A stretch of 64,000 bases of DNA from Polyodon spathula. Its lineage: Eukaryota; Chordata; Actinopteri; Acipenseriformes; Polyodontidae. The stretch spans positions 74,064,413-74,128,412 of the forward strand of contig NC_054539.1 in assembly GCF_017654505.1 (NCBI RefSeq), given 5' to 3'. Positions 35,401-49,697 of the stretch are shown here, one piece after another (positions within the stretch are counted from its first letter, which is position 1; each line of letters begins with the position of its first letter). The notes under the pieces were generated by a model that was not told where the DNA came from, searched no databases, and was given only the letters and a program-made list of their open reading frames with translations. The position numbers were made by a program, and so were the translations under genes.

Positions 35401-38400
35401 ATCACAGTCAATTGTAAAGGATTATGCAGTACATGAACATCTCTCCAAACCTATTCAGAATTTAGGAAATGTGGAAGGACGTTTTTTCAGGTGGGACTAA
35501 GTTTGGCATTTATTAAATGGGAATCAGGTCTGGTATTTAAATATCTACGTGTTTTCAGATAAAATACACATCTTTTTGCCTTGCCTTGTTTGTAACTTGT
35601 TTATAGTATTGTTAAGCGGCTAAAGTTTTTCCAGTGTGTCTAACAATGTTATGTTACTTTAACCACAGTGGCTAACTAAATGAAAATCAATCTAACAAAT
35701 CACATTGATGTATATCTGCTTTCAAAGAATACCCTCCCTCCTCCTCCCCTATATCTGCTTTCAAAGAATGAAACACCCCCCCCCCCCCTCCACACACAAA
35801 TGCATGAAACCATGCAAGCAAATTATGATCACCACTAGTCTGCAGCATGATGTGTTACCAAGCTGTTCTGTAGCATGATACATTTTTTTATTTTTTATTA
35901 TACCTTTCAATAAAGCAGGGTCAGCTGAAAACATTCCAAATTGTAGAAGGGTTGGCTCTGAATTCATTCTTGGTTTTGGACCCAGAATAATATTTCTATG
36001 GCTCCCTAATGTCTATAGTGGGATACAACAGCTTTATATAGCAAACAATAAACAACTGATTATCATTAAAGTTCAATTTTAAGAAAGACAGATGTCGTGT
36101 TGTCACAAGAATAATGGGCCCTGTATACAAGCCTTTTCATGGTTTTAAATAAAGTTTTGGTAATCATGTTTTATGTTGTTGATAAAGAAGCCAGTGTCTA
36201 TGAATATCAAACTTTATTTCATTAAAATATATTGAGGGCCAAGCCTTTTGAGTAGGGTCCACGGTTCAGTGTTCAAAGTTACAGATATGTATTGTAAGTA
36301 TATTGTGTGGCAGCAATGGGTTTCCATTTTGTTTTGTGGACGACGCTTTTATCTGAAGTGCAAGCGCTCTTCTTTATCCCCAGTCCATGGTAAGTGTACG
36401 ACAGTAATAAGCATTAATAGCTTTGCTGCAGCTGTGCAGAGTGCATTGCAATCCCTGGTTAAATTAACCGATATATAATTGCAGAACTGGAACACTGAAC
36501 AATAGATAATCACAGTGGAGCTCGTTGTGCCCATGAGGAGTTGCAATGCAGAACAGTTGCTACGTGCTATGTATTGGCTATTGAACACCTCCATGCTCTT
36601 TTATAGGAAGATGACAAAACCTTTTCAAACCCTTTAAATCCAACATTTCTGAGTCAAGCGTAGTTTCCCTGCTGTACTGTGTGACGTTGTTCTGCAGTGT
36701 TACCTTAAGTAGTAACATGTGATGAAATGGCTTTGGTCTGGAGCGTTACTCCCTTTAGGCTTGTCTCTTTCTTTGTTCTACTAGGCATGCTGATCAAATA
36801 ATTCACATGCATTCAGACTTTCTGTCTTTCAGGTCTTTCTTGGGGTGGGGCATCACCTAATATTGTATTCAAGTGCTTCCTGTTTCAATTAATTTGACGA
36901 ACCTATTAAAAGTGAACTGAGAGCTGATTTGCAATAGATATTTTACAATAGTGCAAAATAATAACCTGTGATACTGGTTGTTTTTTGTTAATGAAATCTT
37001 CCTTCCCAGTTTAAAATGCATAATTTGAGGATTGAAGATAAATGGGTGATTATTTCACATGTCAAACCTAAGCAAGAGATGGCAGCAAGCTACTGTTGTC
37101 CACTTTCAAATGCTTTGAAAGTCATTGGTTACATCTTCACTCAGAAAACTGGAGTACTGCTGACTATACACATCCAACACCTTCTTTACAGCAAAGTACA
37201 TCCGTTTTTGACAGGATCTGCTTCAGCTTCTCATGAATCAGTCATTCAGCAAGGAGAATCCGCTGTGAGTGAATGGCAGTGAATGAATGATGATGACAGC
37301 GATTGCAATTGCAGATGATTTATGAACTGTGAAGGGCGTTCAGGGCCCGAGTGAAAGATAAATTTGGCTGGAGGTCTTGTTCTTGGGTGCCAAACGGCTA
37401 CCTGTGCGAGGCCGGCTGGAAATACATGAACAGTTACATGCATCCCAGTGCCGCAGATAGCAAGTGGCTGCGGCCACCACCCCCCAAAAGACGAGGCCGC
37501 CAAACCATGAATGAATAATAATAAATAATTAACGCACTCCACAGTGGCACTCTGTCACCTATCCCCCAAATGTTGAATTTAATGAAAATCAGCAGCTAAG
37601 ACATGGCCCGTCCCCCAGAGCATGACTGTGCTGGGGGAGAGAGCCCAGCCTCTCCAACCCAACCACTCACCCCGCAGAACTAAATACAAACCGCTCATCA
37701 CTCAGGTAAGGAAAAACCCCCTACTCACATATATTTATTTTTTTAGAGGGAAACCTCAGGGAATCGGTGGCTGAGGGCAGCCCTTCCTCCAGGTTCTAAG
37801 CGGTCACTCCCATTTCGGCCTCCCAGCGCTTGACTGAGCAACCGGAAAAAAAATAAGCGACAAGAAAGAATAATACACAGAGCTTTTATGTGCTTGCTGA
37901 GGATTTATTTCTTAGGGGTGGATTCTCCTTTCAGAAACGCAACCAAGTTTACAATGCTGACATTGCCTTTCTGGACTTGTCAACCCCTAAGTGTTCATAC
38001 CAGTGAGACCCCTGCTCAAAAACCTTGAGAGTGATGAAAATCTTTAACCTAGATCACTAGATTTAGTTTTAGGGGGGTTGATGATGGATCAAGATTTTTG
38101 CACATGGCTGACAGCTACGCCCCTGACCTAGACCTAAGGGCTATGCACACCAGGAGTGCAGCAAACAACACAAATACAGCACGAGTACATAACAAAACCC
38201 ACAACTGTAGCTAGTCATTGAAAGAAAATACTGTTTGCTTTTTCTCCTTTTGTGGAGACAAAATAAAATAAATAAAACAAGAAATAGTCTGGGTACACTA
38301 CACACTAAAAATTGTTTAACCGTGAATGTTTATATGTGGTTTATATTTGGTTTGACATGTAAATTATTCTAAAAGAATACATCTACGCATATTTCTTTGT

Positions 38401-39192
38401 AAATACTGAGAATTAGTTTAATATACTTTTTTAATTGATTTTCAGTTTTGATTAAATCTTCAGTTAGTCTGTATTAAAACAAAGAAGGTTAATTTTACAA
38501 AAATACAAAATCAGTGTGTGGCGCTTCCCGTCACTGACTAAAATTAAGGTGAAATAAAGAGAGATAGACATACCATCAATTTCCAATTTTTCTGTTATTT
38601 TTCACCATATGGTGTCTTTCTTTTTATTGTCTTTGTAAGGTTAGGTTACTTACCATAACCCTGGTTCCCTGAAAGAGAAGACGACCACCAATCGCAAGGT
38701 TGCATCGGTCGTCCTCACGGATTCACTGGAAAAAGAAAAATGGCTTCCTTGGGATGACAGTTTTATCCCCTCGGTGGGCGGGACCGAGTGCATCATCCCA
38801 GGAAGGGGCCTATCAGCAGCTCTGGTATAGAGAGCTCAGCGATGCCTACCCAATAGGCAGGCATATCCCATACATAAAGTCATTGGTGGTCTTCTTCAAA
38901 TTGAACGGGAACCACTGACACTGGCATCATAAAGAACATAGTATTTTTTTACTTTAATAATTCAATTCTCATTGATGTCCATTTCTCTTACTTCTGTGGT
39001 AAGTTCTGCGTGAATGAGACAGTGACAGTCTGACAGCCTCTCCTTCGACTGTTGCGTACAGAAACATAGAAGGCTCGCACAGACAAACTGTCAATTTGGG
39101 ACAACAAGGCAATTCTGTCTTTGAAGTAAAGGGGGAGTTTGCATAGCAGCTACAGGAATATAGAATGGTAATGTACACCTCTTCATGGTGAT

Positions 39193-39235
<43 letters not shown>

Positions 39236-40702
39236 AAGAAATAATCCGCTTGGACAGTTGGATTGGATTTACCGCTGTATCATGTATAAAGGGTTTCACA
39301 GCATCGCAAACAATAACACGCGTATGCACAAATGTTAGAATCCACTTCAAAGCTGTGAGACTCTCAAAATTGTGAAAAACCATGAGTTTCATGGGTAAAC
39401 CTTGAGACTTGACATGCATGCCTTTCATTAAGTCTGTTATGCTGCCTATTCAGATGCTACTTTCTGTTCATTAATAGCAGTTGGCTGGTTCTACTTAGAG
39501 AAGGAAATAAAAGCACAGGTTGGGTAAGTGACAGGATTTAAACAGCAATTGTTCTTAAAACCAAGATGAATTATGCAAGCTCTTATTATGGATACCATTA
39601 CACCAGATTAATATAAACTGTTCTTGAAATATGCAACAGTACTCTAGTGTAATAAATAAGTATCTGTAATTGTCTTTTATTTTTGGGAACTTTTGATTAA
39701 AAAGTGAGAGTGTACTGAAGGTTGACCTTACATTGAGTAAAAACCCCTCCTTTAAAACTTCCTTGACTAGTTTTTATGTTGCGGAACTTTTTATTTAAAT
39801 AAGATCAAAACGGAAGGCAAGAAAGGTGAAGGAAATGTAATTGGTTTCTTTCTAGATCTCGTGTGGATTTTCTGGAAAGTAATGTTTGTAACGTCGACTC
39901 TTCAACCGTTACCGAGTTACTGAAGAGTGCCCTTGTGCTTAGTTTGCCAGGAAGCCGTGTGGGAAGCCTTTCGGATATTTCTGGACCGAATTCCAGAGAC
40001 GGCAGAGTACCAGAGCTGGGTGAATACCTGCCAGCAAGACTCCCTGTGCATTGCTGACATTGCGAAGAACTTCAGCAGCTCACCAGAACACGTTGATATG
40101 GTTCTAAGGGTAAGGCTAATTCAAAAGTATTCATACCCTTTGATGCTACGATAGTATTATCTAGGAAAAAGCCACTCTTAGGAAAGGTTTTGTGGAGTGA
40201 TGAAACAAAAAAAGCATTTGGACACTGATGGTCATTACGTTAGACAAGTCTGGTGAGGTATACAAGACAAGAACACCAATTACGGTCAGCGATGAGTAGT
40301 ATATCCTATGACACAGGAAATAATTGTTGTATATACATGGTAAAAAGGGTTCCATAGCATGCCAAAAGATACATTTCCACAGGGGTTTGTAAACTTTTGA
40401 CTAAACGTGAAATCGTTAAAGTTTGCAAAACGGCATTTGAATGATGGATATGAGTTCTGGTCAAAGGTTTTGTGCAGTGATGAAACAAAAACCAAGCTAT
40501 TTGGTCACACTGATGGTCATTACGTTTAGAGAAAGTCTGGTGAGGTATACAAAGACAAGAACACCATAGCTACTGTCAAGCATGGAGTTAGTTATATCCT
40601 TCTATTGACACAGGAAATATTGTTCGTATACATGGTAAAAAGGGTTCCATAGCATGCCAAAAGATACATTTCCACAGGGGTTGTCCACAAACTTTTGACT
40701 AC

Positions 40703-40791
<89 letters not shown>

Positions 40792-42097
40792 TAAACATGA
40801 TATATATTTCTTCAAATCTGGCAACGAAATGTGAAGCTAGCAATGTGATTGGTCAAGCAAGGTTCCAGCTGTTCGTATTTAGGATAGATACGGACAGTTG
40901 GAGCCTTGTCACATATTCGAAATCACTACGCTGCCTCACAGAATTTACAGCATCGGACGGTAGCCATTTTGCTTTTACAGTTACAGATGTCCAGCTGTAA
41001 CTATGAAACTGAGTGACCAATTACCTGCACAAAATCCCAAAGTAGTAAGTAGACATGCCAATTTGAATGAAGAACAATTAAATGAACTGGAAGAAAGCAA
41101 AGAAAAAAAAAAAAAAAAAATTACACAAAAGAGTTGTCACCCTGACTTTGTCAATGTATTTTTAACGGTTTGTAAATGCAACAGAAAAACAAAAAAATAC
41201 AATTCTGCCCATTATCTACTCCTGTTAGACACACATAGATTGAAAAATGACGGAAATCTGAGCCGTTGTTGTATTTATTTGCATTCCTCCTGTCTGTTCT
41301 GCTCAAACAGGTCTGCACTGTCAGTGACGGGGAAAAAATAACTCAGTGGTATCTTTTCAATGGCAATGTCCACAATATGAAAAATACACATGCTTTCTTT
41401 TGCATGTTCCAATTAATTCATTTACTCAGCTTAACCCTGTGTGTAGTTCAAAGTTATAAATGGGACTACTTTATTGGCGTAAGGATATTTAATAATAAAA
41501 ACAAATCAATTTTTGCCCTAAACATGATTTATGCTTTTTTGTCTTCAAATCCACTGTTTGACCTAGATTATAAATGCAATACGGCCCTTCAGAGCGTAAG
41601 TATACGGATGTAGTATATGGATGGCCTGTCGGGCCTTATTGCATACTTTTTTTTTTTTAAAGGTATACAATTTAAAATATGATTTAATCCACAATCCCTG
41701 CCACATGTGCTAGTTAAACTGTGCAGAACGAATTCCTAATAGCTATGTATCAGTAATTTAACTATGTCGAAGGAGCCATTTCCTTTAGAGGTATTCAAAA
41801 ATAAACTATTTATTGAAATTACCTAACTAAAAGCTACCTTATACACTTTTACTTTGCATAGTTTAATGATTTTGTGTACTTAAGATTTTCAGAGGTCACG
41901 ACAAATTACTTAAAGATGCATTTAAAAAAAAAAAAATCTCTAAGCATGTATCATTTTTGTTTACATTGTTTACAATAACATTGTGACAACTGGATAACTA
42001 CCAATTGAATAATGATAATGGCTGCCATACAGAGTCGCTAGGGAGGCCACAAACAGACAGATCCCTGGAGCCAGCATTACACATTAATACATTATTA

Positions 42098-42141
<44 letters not shown>

Positions 42142-43633
42142 TATTATTATTATTATTATTATTATTCAATTTAAGAGTTCTATAAAGTGGGAATCACTGA
42201 AATTATGTTTTGAACTGTGTTTTCTTTTTCTTTTTCACAGAGAGTTTCTTTAAGGGAAAAAAATCTGCAAGAAAGGTAGACAAAAACCCCAGCTGTTTAC
42301 TTTTCTAATGGCTCCAGTTAAAGTTTGGTGTGGTGTGCCATCATATTCAGATTGGTACATGTGATCTCAGGAGAAACGTTTGCCTCATGTTGAGGACCGC
42401 CAGCATCTAGTCCGGGCCCTTGTGGTGCAGGGAGAGGCAGGCATGGAGGTGGAGGCAGAGGAAGCTCCAGCTCCTCGCTCCAGCAGGGCTTCACCCTCTG
42501 CTGGTGTGGGAAGTGATACCAGCAGGCATTCACCCTCTGTGGGTGGGGGACCGGGACCAGCAGGCATCACCCTCTGATAGGTGGACAGGAACCAGCAGGG
42601 AATCGCTACCCTTGCAGGACCAGCAGGCATTCACCCTTGCTGGTGGACGGGGGGGGGTGCAGGCATCACCCTCTGCTGGTGGATGGTATCTGGCGTTTTT
42701 GGACAATACTGAATCCCATTTTCTTTCGATTCCTCTCTGCCTCTTCTACATGTGAGGTGTGAGGTGAAACATCTTCTAAATGTGCAGTGAAACATCCTTG
42801 CAAACCCAAGAATTAACAATAATGACCTCCATGGGTTAGCTCTTCAAGGTGTAATGAGAACAAAGGAAATAAAAACACAACTTTCTGATCTTTACAGAAA
42901 CAGCACAGCCCTCATGTTGAGATCTGTGAATCTTTAAAGAAAAAAAAAACAGCCTGAGCATGCCTGAATATTTGTCTTTAAAAATATTTACATTTGTAAT
43001 TTGTGATTAATGAGTACGTCAGTAGTGTTGAGTTAAAACAGGAGAAAAAAAATGTAACTGACATGGATTTTACCTGTCTGTCTGTTTCAATTCACACACC
43101 CCCAACCAGTTTAATAAAATTGTAGAAATTTATAACTGTCAGACGTCAACAGGACAGGTGGAAAATTCTCAGGTGGTGTAACCCATCTTGTATTGGGTAA
43201 AAGTACTGTAACAAAGTGAATAATTAGTACAGTGCTTGAGTCACACAACAAGTCAGCTAGCTAACGTGAGACAAGGAAAAGCAAGTTGTCTGGTGGCCAT
43301 AGTTACCATCGGTCACATGACTTTGTGACTTGACACAGTTTTGTGAATGGCACACAGCCCTGGTGAATTCAATACTCAGACTGATTCTCTTATCTTTTTC
43401 CCATCTGCCCCTGACTGAGACACTAAGTGATTTGAAATCACTCCTGGTGGTTTTTAATGGCAGCAGAGCAATGTCATGTTGGAATGTATCTTCTGTTATT
43501 TTAGCTGGTTGTACAAAGCAATGAAGAAGAAGGAGGCACAAAATAACGTGCTGCTATTAACTTGAGGTTCCGCTGTTCTCTTCACTCTCTAGATCTCACG
43601 TTAACTAGTCCAAAGACACAATCTCACTCTGCC

Positions 43634-43682
<49 letters not shown>

Positions 43683-46600
43683 TGTATCTTTTGTATCTTT
43701 CGCTTTACTCAATAGTGCAAATAAATATTGTATCCTGGTCAAAATCATAGAAAATACATTCCGACATCACAGTAATATCACAAGATTTGTTCTGTTTAGA
43801 AAAATGTCTAGTTGGGCCCAGTCATTCTGATGGAGAACATGTGCATATGTAATGGAGAACGTGTGTTTACTTGATATATAACTACTATAGAGTGCCACTT
43901 AACATATTCCCTCCTAACATCTGCTTTTATCTTTAGGGAGGTGAGGAATATTGAAAAGCCTACAGTGACACAAGCAAATCCAGAGCCCACGAGTGGTATG
44001 ATGCTAGACTGTATGGTATTTGTTAAATGTAAAACTATAGATGTAAGATTTTGACTGTAATGTTTTAAGTGATTCCTATCACTTCTGTGAATAGCATAAC
44101 ACACTATAGAACCATATAAGTGGGAGAGTAGAGAAACATCATTGAGTATGGGTTAGTGAATACAGAGAAACCAACAAAACAGAGCTGCATTATGGGTTAG
44201 TGAATACAGAGAAACCAATTAAAATAGAGCTCATTATGGGTTCGTGAATACAGAGAAACCAACAAAAACAGAGCTACATTATAGGTTAGTGAATACTGAG
44301 AAACTGACAAAAACAGAGCTGCATTATGGGTTAGTGAATACAGAGAAACTGACAAAACTAGAGCTGCAGTATGGGTTAGTGAATGCAGAGAAAATGACAT
44401 AAACAGAGCTGCATTGTTGGTAAGTGAATACAGAGAAACAGACAAAATCAGAGCTACAGAATGGGTTAGTGAATACTGAGAAACTGACAAAATCAGAGCT
44501 GCAGTATGGGTTAGTGAATACTGAGAAATGGACAAACAAGTCCAGTATTCCCTAAATAATGTGAGCACATTAAACTATGTGCTAAATAAACATTAGAGAC
44601 AAGTTAGGCTAGAATTTTACTAACCGTTTGAATTGAAGTCATAAATTAATCAAATTCATATTAGTTAGTGACATGTTAGCAGACTTTGTGACAGTTCACA
44701 GGTGAAGGTTTTAATACATTTTGTATTTAGCTTCTGTGGAAGCCGTTACTGCTTCAGCTCCAGAAGTGTCAGCTGCTGCTGATACCCTGCCTAATGAAAT
44801 TGTGAACGACTCAGCGGTCTCAGAGGAGGTAAGACTTCTGATTCACACCAGCTTCACTTGTACAAATAAAAAGATAATAGAGGACATATGCATTACAAAT
44901 ACTCTATTGCAGTTACCATATTGGTCCAGTATGTGGGTGCACGGTTTGTACTAAAAGTAATGAGAAACAAAAACCCACACCCTGCCCAATATTACAGATA
45001 GACTGCTAAATAAAAGATATTTAGGGCAATTAGCAGAATGGTGTTGCACGCTTCCCACTTTAGAATCTCAGGAAGTTGATACCTGTATGTTTCCATGCTT
45101 GGTAATTAACCACATAATAAAGCTGTCTGTGCATGACAGCCATTGAAGCTTAGGACTCTGCTCAGGGCATGGGATTTGTGATGCAGATTTGATCAGAAAA
45201 TTCATACTTCATATTGACACTTCATGTCAAGTCATTCAGAATCAGGTAGTAAATGACACAGTTAAAAAAAATGAACAACAAACAGAAATAAATTTTCTGT
45301 CTCGGCTTTTAAAGTCACACAGGAAAAAAATGGATCATTAGAGCATAAGAACATAAGAAAATGCAAAGGACTCTGCTCGTCCAGTTGCTTGTAGCTGATT
45401 GGTCTTAAAACTGTGACGTCCCAATGAGTCAGTATCACCAACATGGCTTGGTAACTCATTCCATACCCTCGCCACTCTCTGCATTCTGGTATTGAAGTGT
45501 TTTCCCACTTACTTTCCTTTCACCTTTGTGCAATGCTTTGATTTGTTTAGATTGCCAGAGAGCAAATTAGTGCAAGGATTGCATGTAAAGGCACTCCCAG
45601 TCCAAAGCCCAGTCCTTAGACACTGCTACTAGCCTTAGTGGTATATGGTAGGTGGAGCGAGAGCCTGTTACTCCACTCACTTGCATTGGGATTGTGAGTG
45701 CTCCCTAGTTTTTGTTTTTGTGTGCTTCTGATTTTCAGTAAATGTCTCTGAATGGCAGCCATTCAGAGGTCCTGTCTGCTTTGCAGAATAAACAGGCTGC
45801 CCTTGATTTGTCCTGACAGGACATTTTTTTGTGGGGCCATCCTATTCTTTGCCTGGGCTGCTTCTAGGAAAACATCTGTTAAAGAATATCACTAAAGCAA
45901 TCCACAGAGCTGAGTAAGGGTTAGCGTATTGAAAGAATTCAGTAGCATTGCACTATAAAAAAAGAATATAACAAGGATGTTAAGGAATCCAATTGTACAC
46001 CCAAACCTTCCTTCCACCTTTAACATCATTTTATACTAAGATGGGGTCATGCTAGGGGTGGTTGCACTTTTCCATTCAATTTTCATTGTGATTTAGGACT
46101 TAGATCTTACTAACATGGTGCCTGAAGAGCCAATGGAACAGGTTATAGAGTTCAGTATCACTCTCACCAATCAAGCCTACAGTGAGCTGCTGAGTTACCC
46201 CATCACCCCTCAGTACCAGGACCTTGCCAGAAGCTTCCAAGACCAGGTCAGTATTATACGATATTATACTGCTTGGCTATTGAAATTCAGTCCTTGGCAT
46301 GAGGTCAGAAATGAGCTGAATGTGTTCAAGTTCCTCGTTCTGTTACTGGGGGCTATTAGGGTCATGATTGCAGCGGGATTTTAATGTTTAATTTCTAAGT
46401 TAGAATCAGCATAGTAACATGGCAGCAAGAGTTCAGTTTACATCTATGAATGAACTTGTTGAGTCTTCTGTTTTGCAGATGATACATGTTTTTGACAGAC
46501 TTCCTGGATTTAAAGAAATTCGAGTATTAAGATTTGGGTAGGTAAATACTTGTATGCTTGTAACCAGGAGCTTGAAAACCAGGGGGAATGAAACCAGGGG

Positions 46601-49600
46601 CTTGAAAACCAGGGGGAATGAAACCAGGGGCGTGAAAACCAGGGGAAATGAAACCAGGTGTGTGAAAACCAGGGGGAATGAAACCAGGGGCTTGAAAACC
46701 AGGAGGAATGAAACCAGGGGCTTGAAAACCAGGGGGAATGAAAGCAGGGGCTTGAAAACCAGGGGGAATGAAACCAGGGGCTTGAAAACCAGGAGGAATG
46801 AAACCAGGGGCTTGAAAACCAGGGGGAATGAAAGCAGGGGCTTGAAAACCAGGGGGAATGAAACCAGGGGCTTGAAAACCAGGGGAATGAAACCAGGGGC
46901 TTGAAAACCAGGGGAATGAAACCAGGGGCTTACATTTAGATGTCAGTCACTGTCTTTATGTTTGCATAACACGTCTTTCTTGAGATTATTCATATGAAAA
47001 AATGACACAAACACGCCTGGTGGGAAGTCGTTAATATCATTTTTTAAACAAATGTTTTGATAATTATTGGTGCTGTAACTCCTGTCAGGTGACTGTTTTT
47101 GTCTCTTCTTCACTTTGTGTTTCCTGATATAAAGACGGATAAGAGACCATGCCGGGTAAGATGATTATAAAATTGTGTTGAATATGAGTAAAAAAGAACA
47201 TTCTTTCCTCTGCAGTTACATGCTTTTGTAAACTAGCTGTGCAAGATACTGTATTAGTTACTATAATACATCAGCTGAAAGTTGGCCTTTAAAGAATGTG
47301 TGAAGGGTCTCTTACTACTATAAGATGTCATCTTGTGCAGTTTGGGTGAGAAGAATGGTTTCTGTTATAATAAGAGACACCTTACATATGATGTATGAAC
47401 TTATTATAAGTCACAAACAATGACGACTGCATTCAGGAACTGCTATTAAGCATAGCATTGTTAGTTCATTTTGTACTAGACAATCTTTAACAGTGATCAG
47501 TTCCCATACAAGGTTTATAATAATAAACAAAAGAACAACTAACTGTGGGGTGCCTGATAATTGACTGTTGTCAGTGACAGCCATTCTGAGCTCAACAGAA
47601 AATGGCATGCATGCTTTTTAATAATCATTGATTCAGCTAAACCAGTTATTACCAGATGTTCGTAATGGAAGCCAGTAGTTAGTGTTTGCACAGTGTGAGA
47701 ATGACTGCTGAGAAGCAGGGATTCCAATATATATGGCTCAGAAACACATAGATACATTTTGTGTGCTTATAAGCGGTATCAGTCAGTGACTACAGCATTA
47801 CTTTTAACAAATTTTTAGTGTATTTTCTGCAATCGTTGGAATTGTATACTGGCATTAAAGAAAGTAACTGTATTCAACTGATTGCTGATGTTATTACCAA
47901 ATTAAAATTTACAAAGCATTTACGTTGCAATCTTTTTATTAAGGCTAATTCACATGTGTCATCTAAGATACAGGTCTCCAAAAAGTACCCATGGCTTGCG
48001 ACCTGCATTATTTAAACAGAATAAATATGTTTAAATCTGCAATGCTGTCCTGCACTTACAGGATGCTTATTCTGCAAAGCTTTCCGTATATAAACTGGTT
48101 TTATCTTTAAGGGGTTTCTGCTATGTTTTAGTAGCTTACACGAGGGTTCCTTGATGTTCTTTCCTAAGCTTTCATGGATCTGGCTGTTCACAGTGTTGGA
48201 GGTGTTTTTCTTACCTGTCATGGATGTGCTTTCATTTTTCAGATCTAGCAGTGTTGCAGTCCGCTATGCTGTGGTCTTTGAAAAAGGTGATGAAAACTTG
48301 CACATTGATTCTAATAAAGTTGAAAGTGAGAAAGGGCCTTTTGGTTCCGAGTTGCAGCCGGATCACAAGCCAACCAGGGTATACACTGTGTCCAACCTTC
48401 AGGATCTGGTGGCCAAGGCCCTGCGCGATGAGAAAGCGCTTCAGATCGATGTCGGTTCACTTAGATTCCAGGAAGGTAAGACATGGATTGTTTTAGTTGT
48501 TTTTTTGTTTTTTTTTCATCATCGTCACTGAGATTTAAGTATTATATCATTGACAATGACATCTATCTCAAGATTTTCTAATTTTAAGACGTTTTTATTG
48601 CAAGTCTTTTTGGTGGTGGAAATGGGTATTGGTATTGGTATACTTCATCCATGTTGTCAGAACCCCTGTCCTTGTCACTAATCTGCCTGTTTGACCCCAA
48701 ATCCATTGAAGAACTATTTCTCACATTTACAGTAATCCTCGTTCTTCTCAGAGTCCCTCCCCACAAGAGTGGCTTCAGTGATATAAAAGCTCAGTTGAAC
48801 TCGAGATCATAGGGACATAACCATGTTATAAACGGGTAACTACCAATGTCTCCTGCTTTACGGTTACAACTGGATGATTGTATGCAAGTGGCCTGTGCCT
48901 GGTGTTACTATGTAATTACATCAGGTGACAGATGTTCAGCAGGATCCATTGGTAATTATTCAGTTATTACTATTACTGTATCCTAAAGGGCTACCACATT
49001 TTGTTTCCATTCTAGATACTATTCTGGTAACACAGCATAACATTGTATAGCTACCAGTATTAAAACATTGATAAGCAATTGCATTCCTTATTATTACATA
49101 CAGAAACAAATACGTGTTGTAGAGAATACTGTTTTTAATATAAGCATAGTTAATCTGCAACCTATTTCTTTACATAATGTCCTTGTTTTCTGCTTTAGAC
49201 TATATGAACCAAGCAGCTTTCACTTCAACATCAACAACTACCGAGATAGTAAGTTATCCTTGTGGTTTAGTTCCAATCCCTTTTCTGTATAGAAAATAGA
49301 AAGAATACTGTTTTCATGAACCTGCTTGTGTTCCCTGAGGCATTTTATAGGTATTTTTGTTTTCCTGTCTGTCTTTAGCAGTATACAATGATCATTATGA
49401 TTTTACCCTATAAAATCAATGTGTGATTAACATTTGTTCACACATTGTTCTACTCTACAGATCCATCACAGCCTCTTGACAGAAGTATGTGAATAAAAAC
49501 TTATTTCAGCATTAAAGATATTCTAGTCGAAGCATTTGTCCTTGGATTTATTTAGTTTATTTTAGTAGTTACAAATTTAGCACTATTGAGTGTTTTAAAG

Positions 49601-49632
49601 TTATGGATTAAATATCTACTGGTTGGAAAACA

Positions 49633-49697
<65 letters not shown>

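Larger units (their letters stand above)
31828..39942 (+). other. impg1: impg1 intron 2
   Basis: This 8.1-kb intron contains a rearranged LINE on the opposite strand (32,639-35,272), short C-rich and AT-rich tracts, a small duplication (tatatctgctttcaaagaat at about 35,711 and 35,751) and a 32-base C run (39,194-39,225). The stretch 38,640-38,880 (ttacttaccataaccctggt...) looks like a dispersed fish repeat that I cannot name. No extra exon was recognised. Confidence 0.7.

Noticed and set aside
46554..46904. 116-residue open frame of repeated [10 protein letters not shown]
   Set aside because: It is the 30-bp intronic minisatellite read in one frame, between two conserved impg1 exons.
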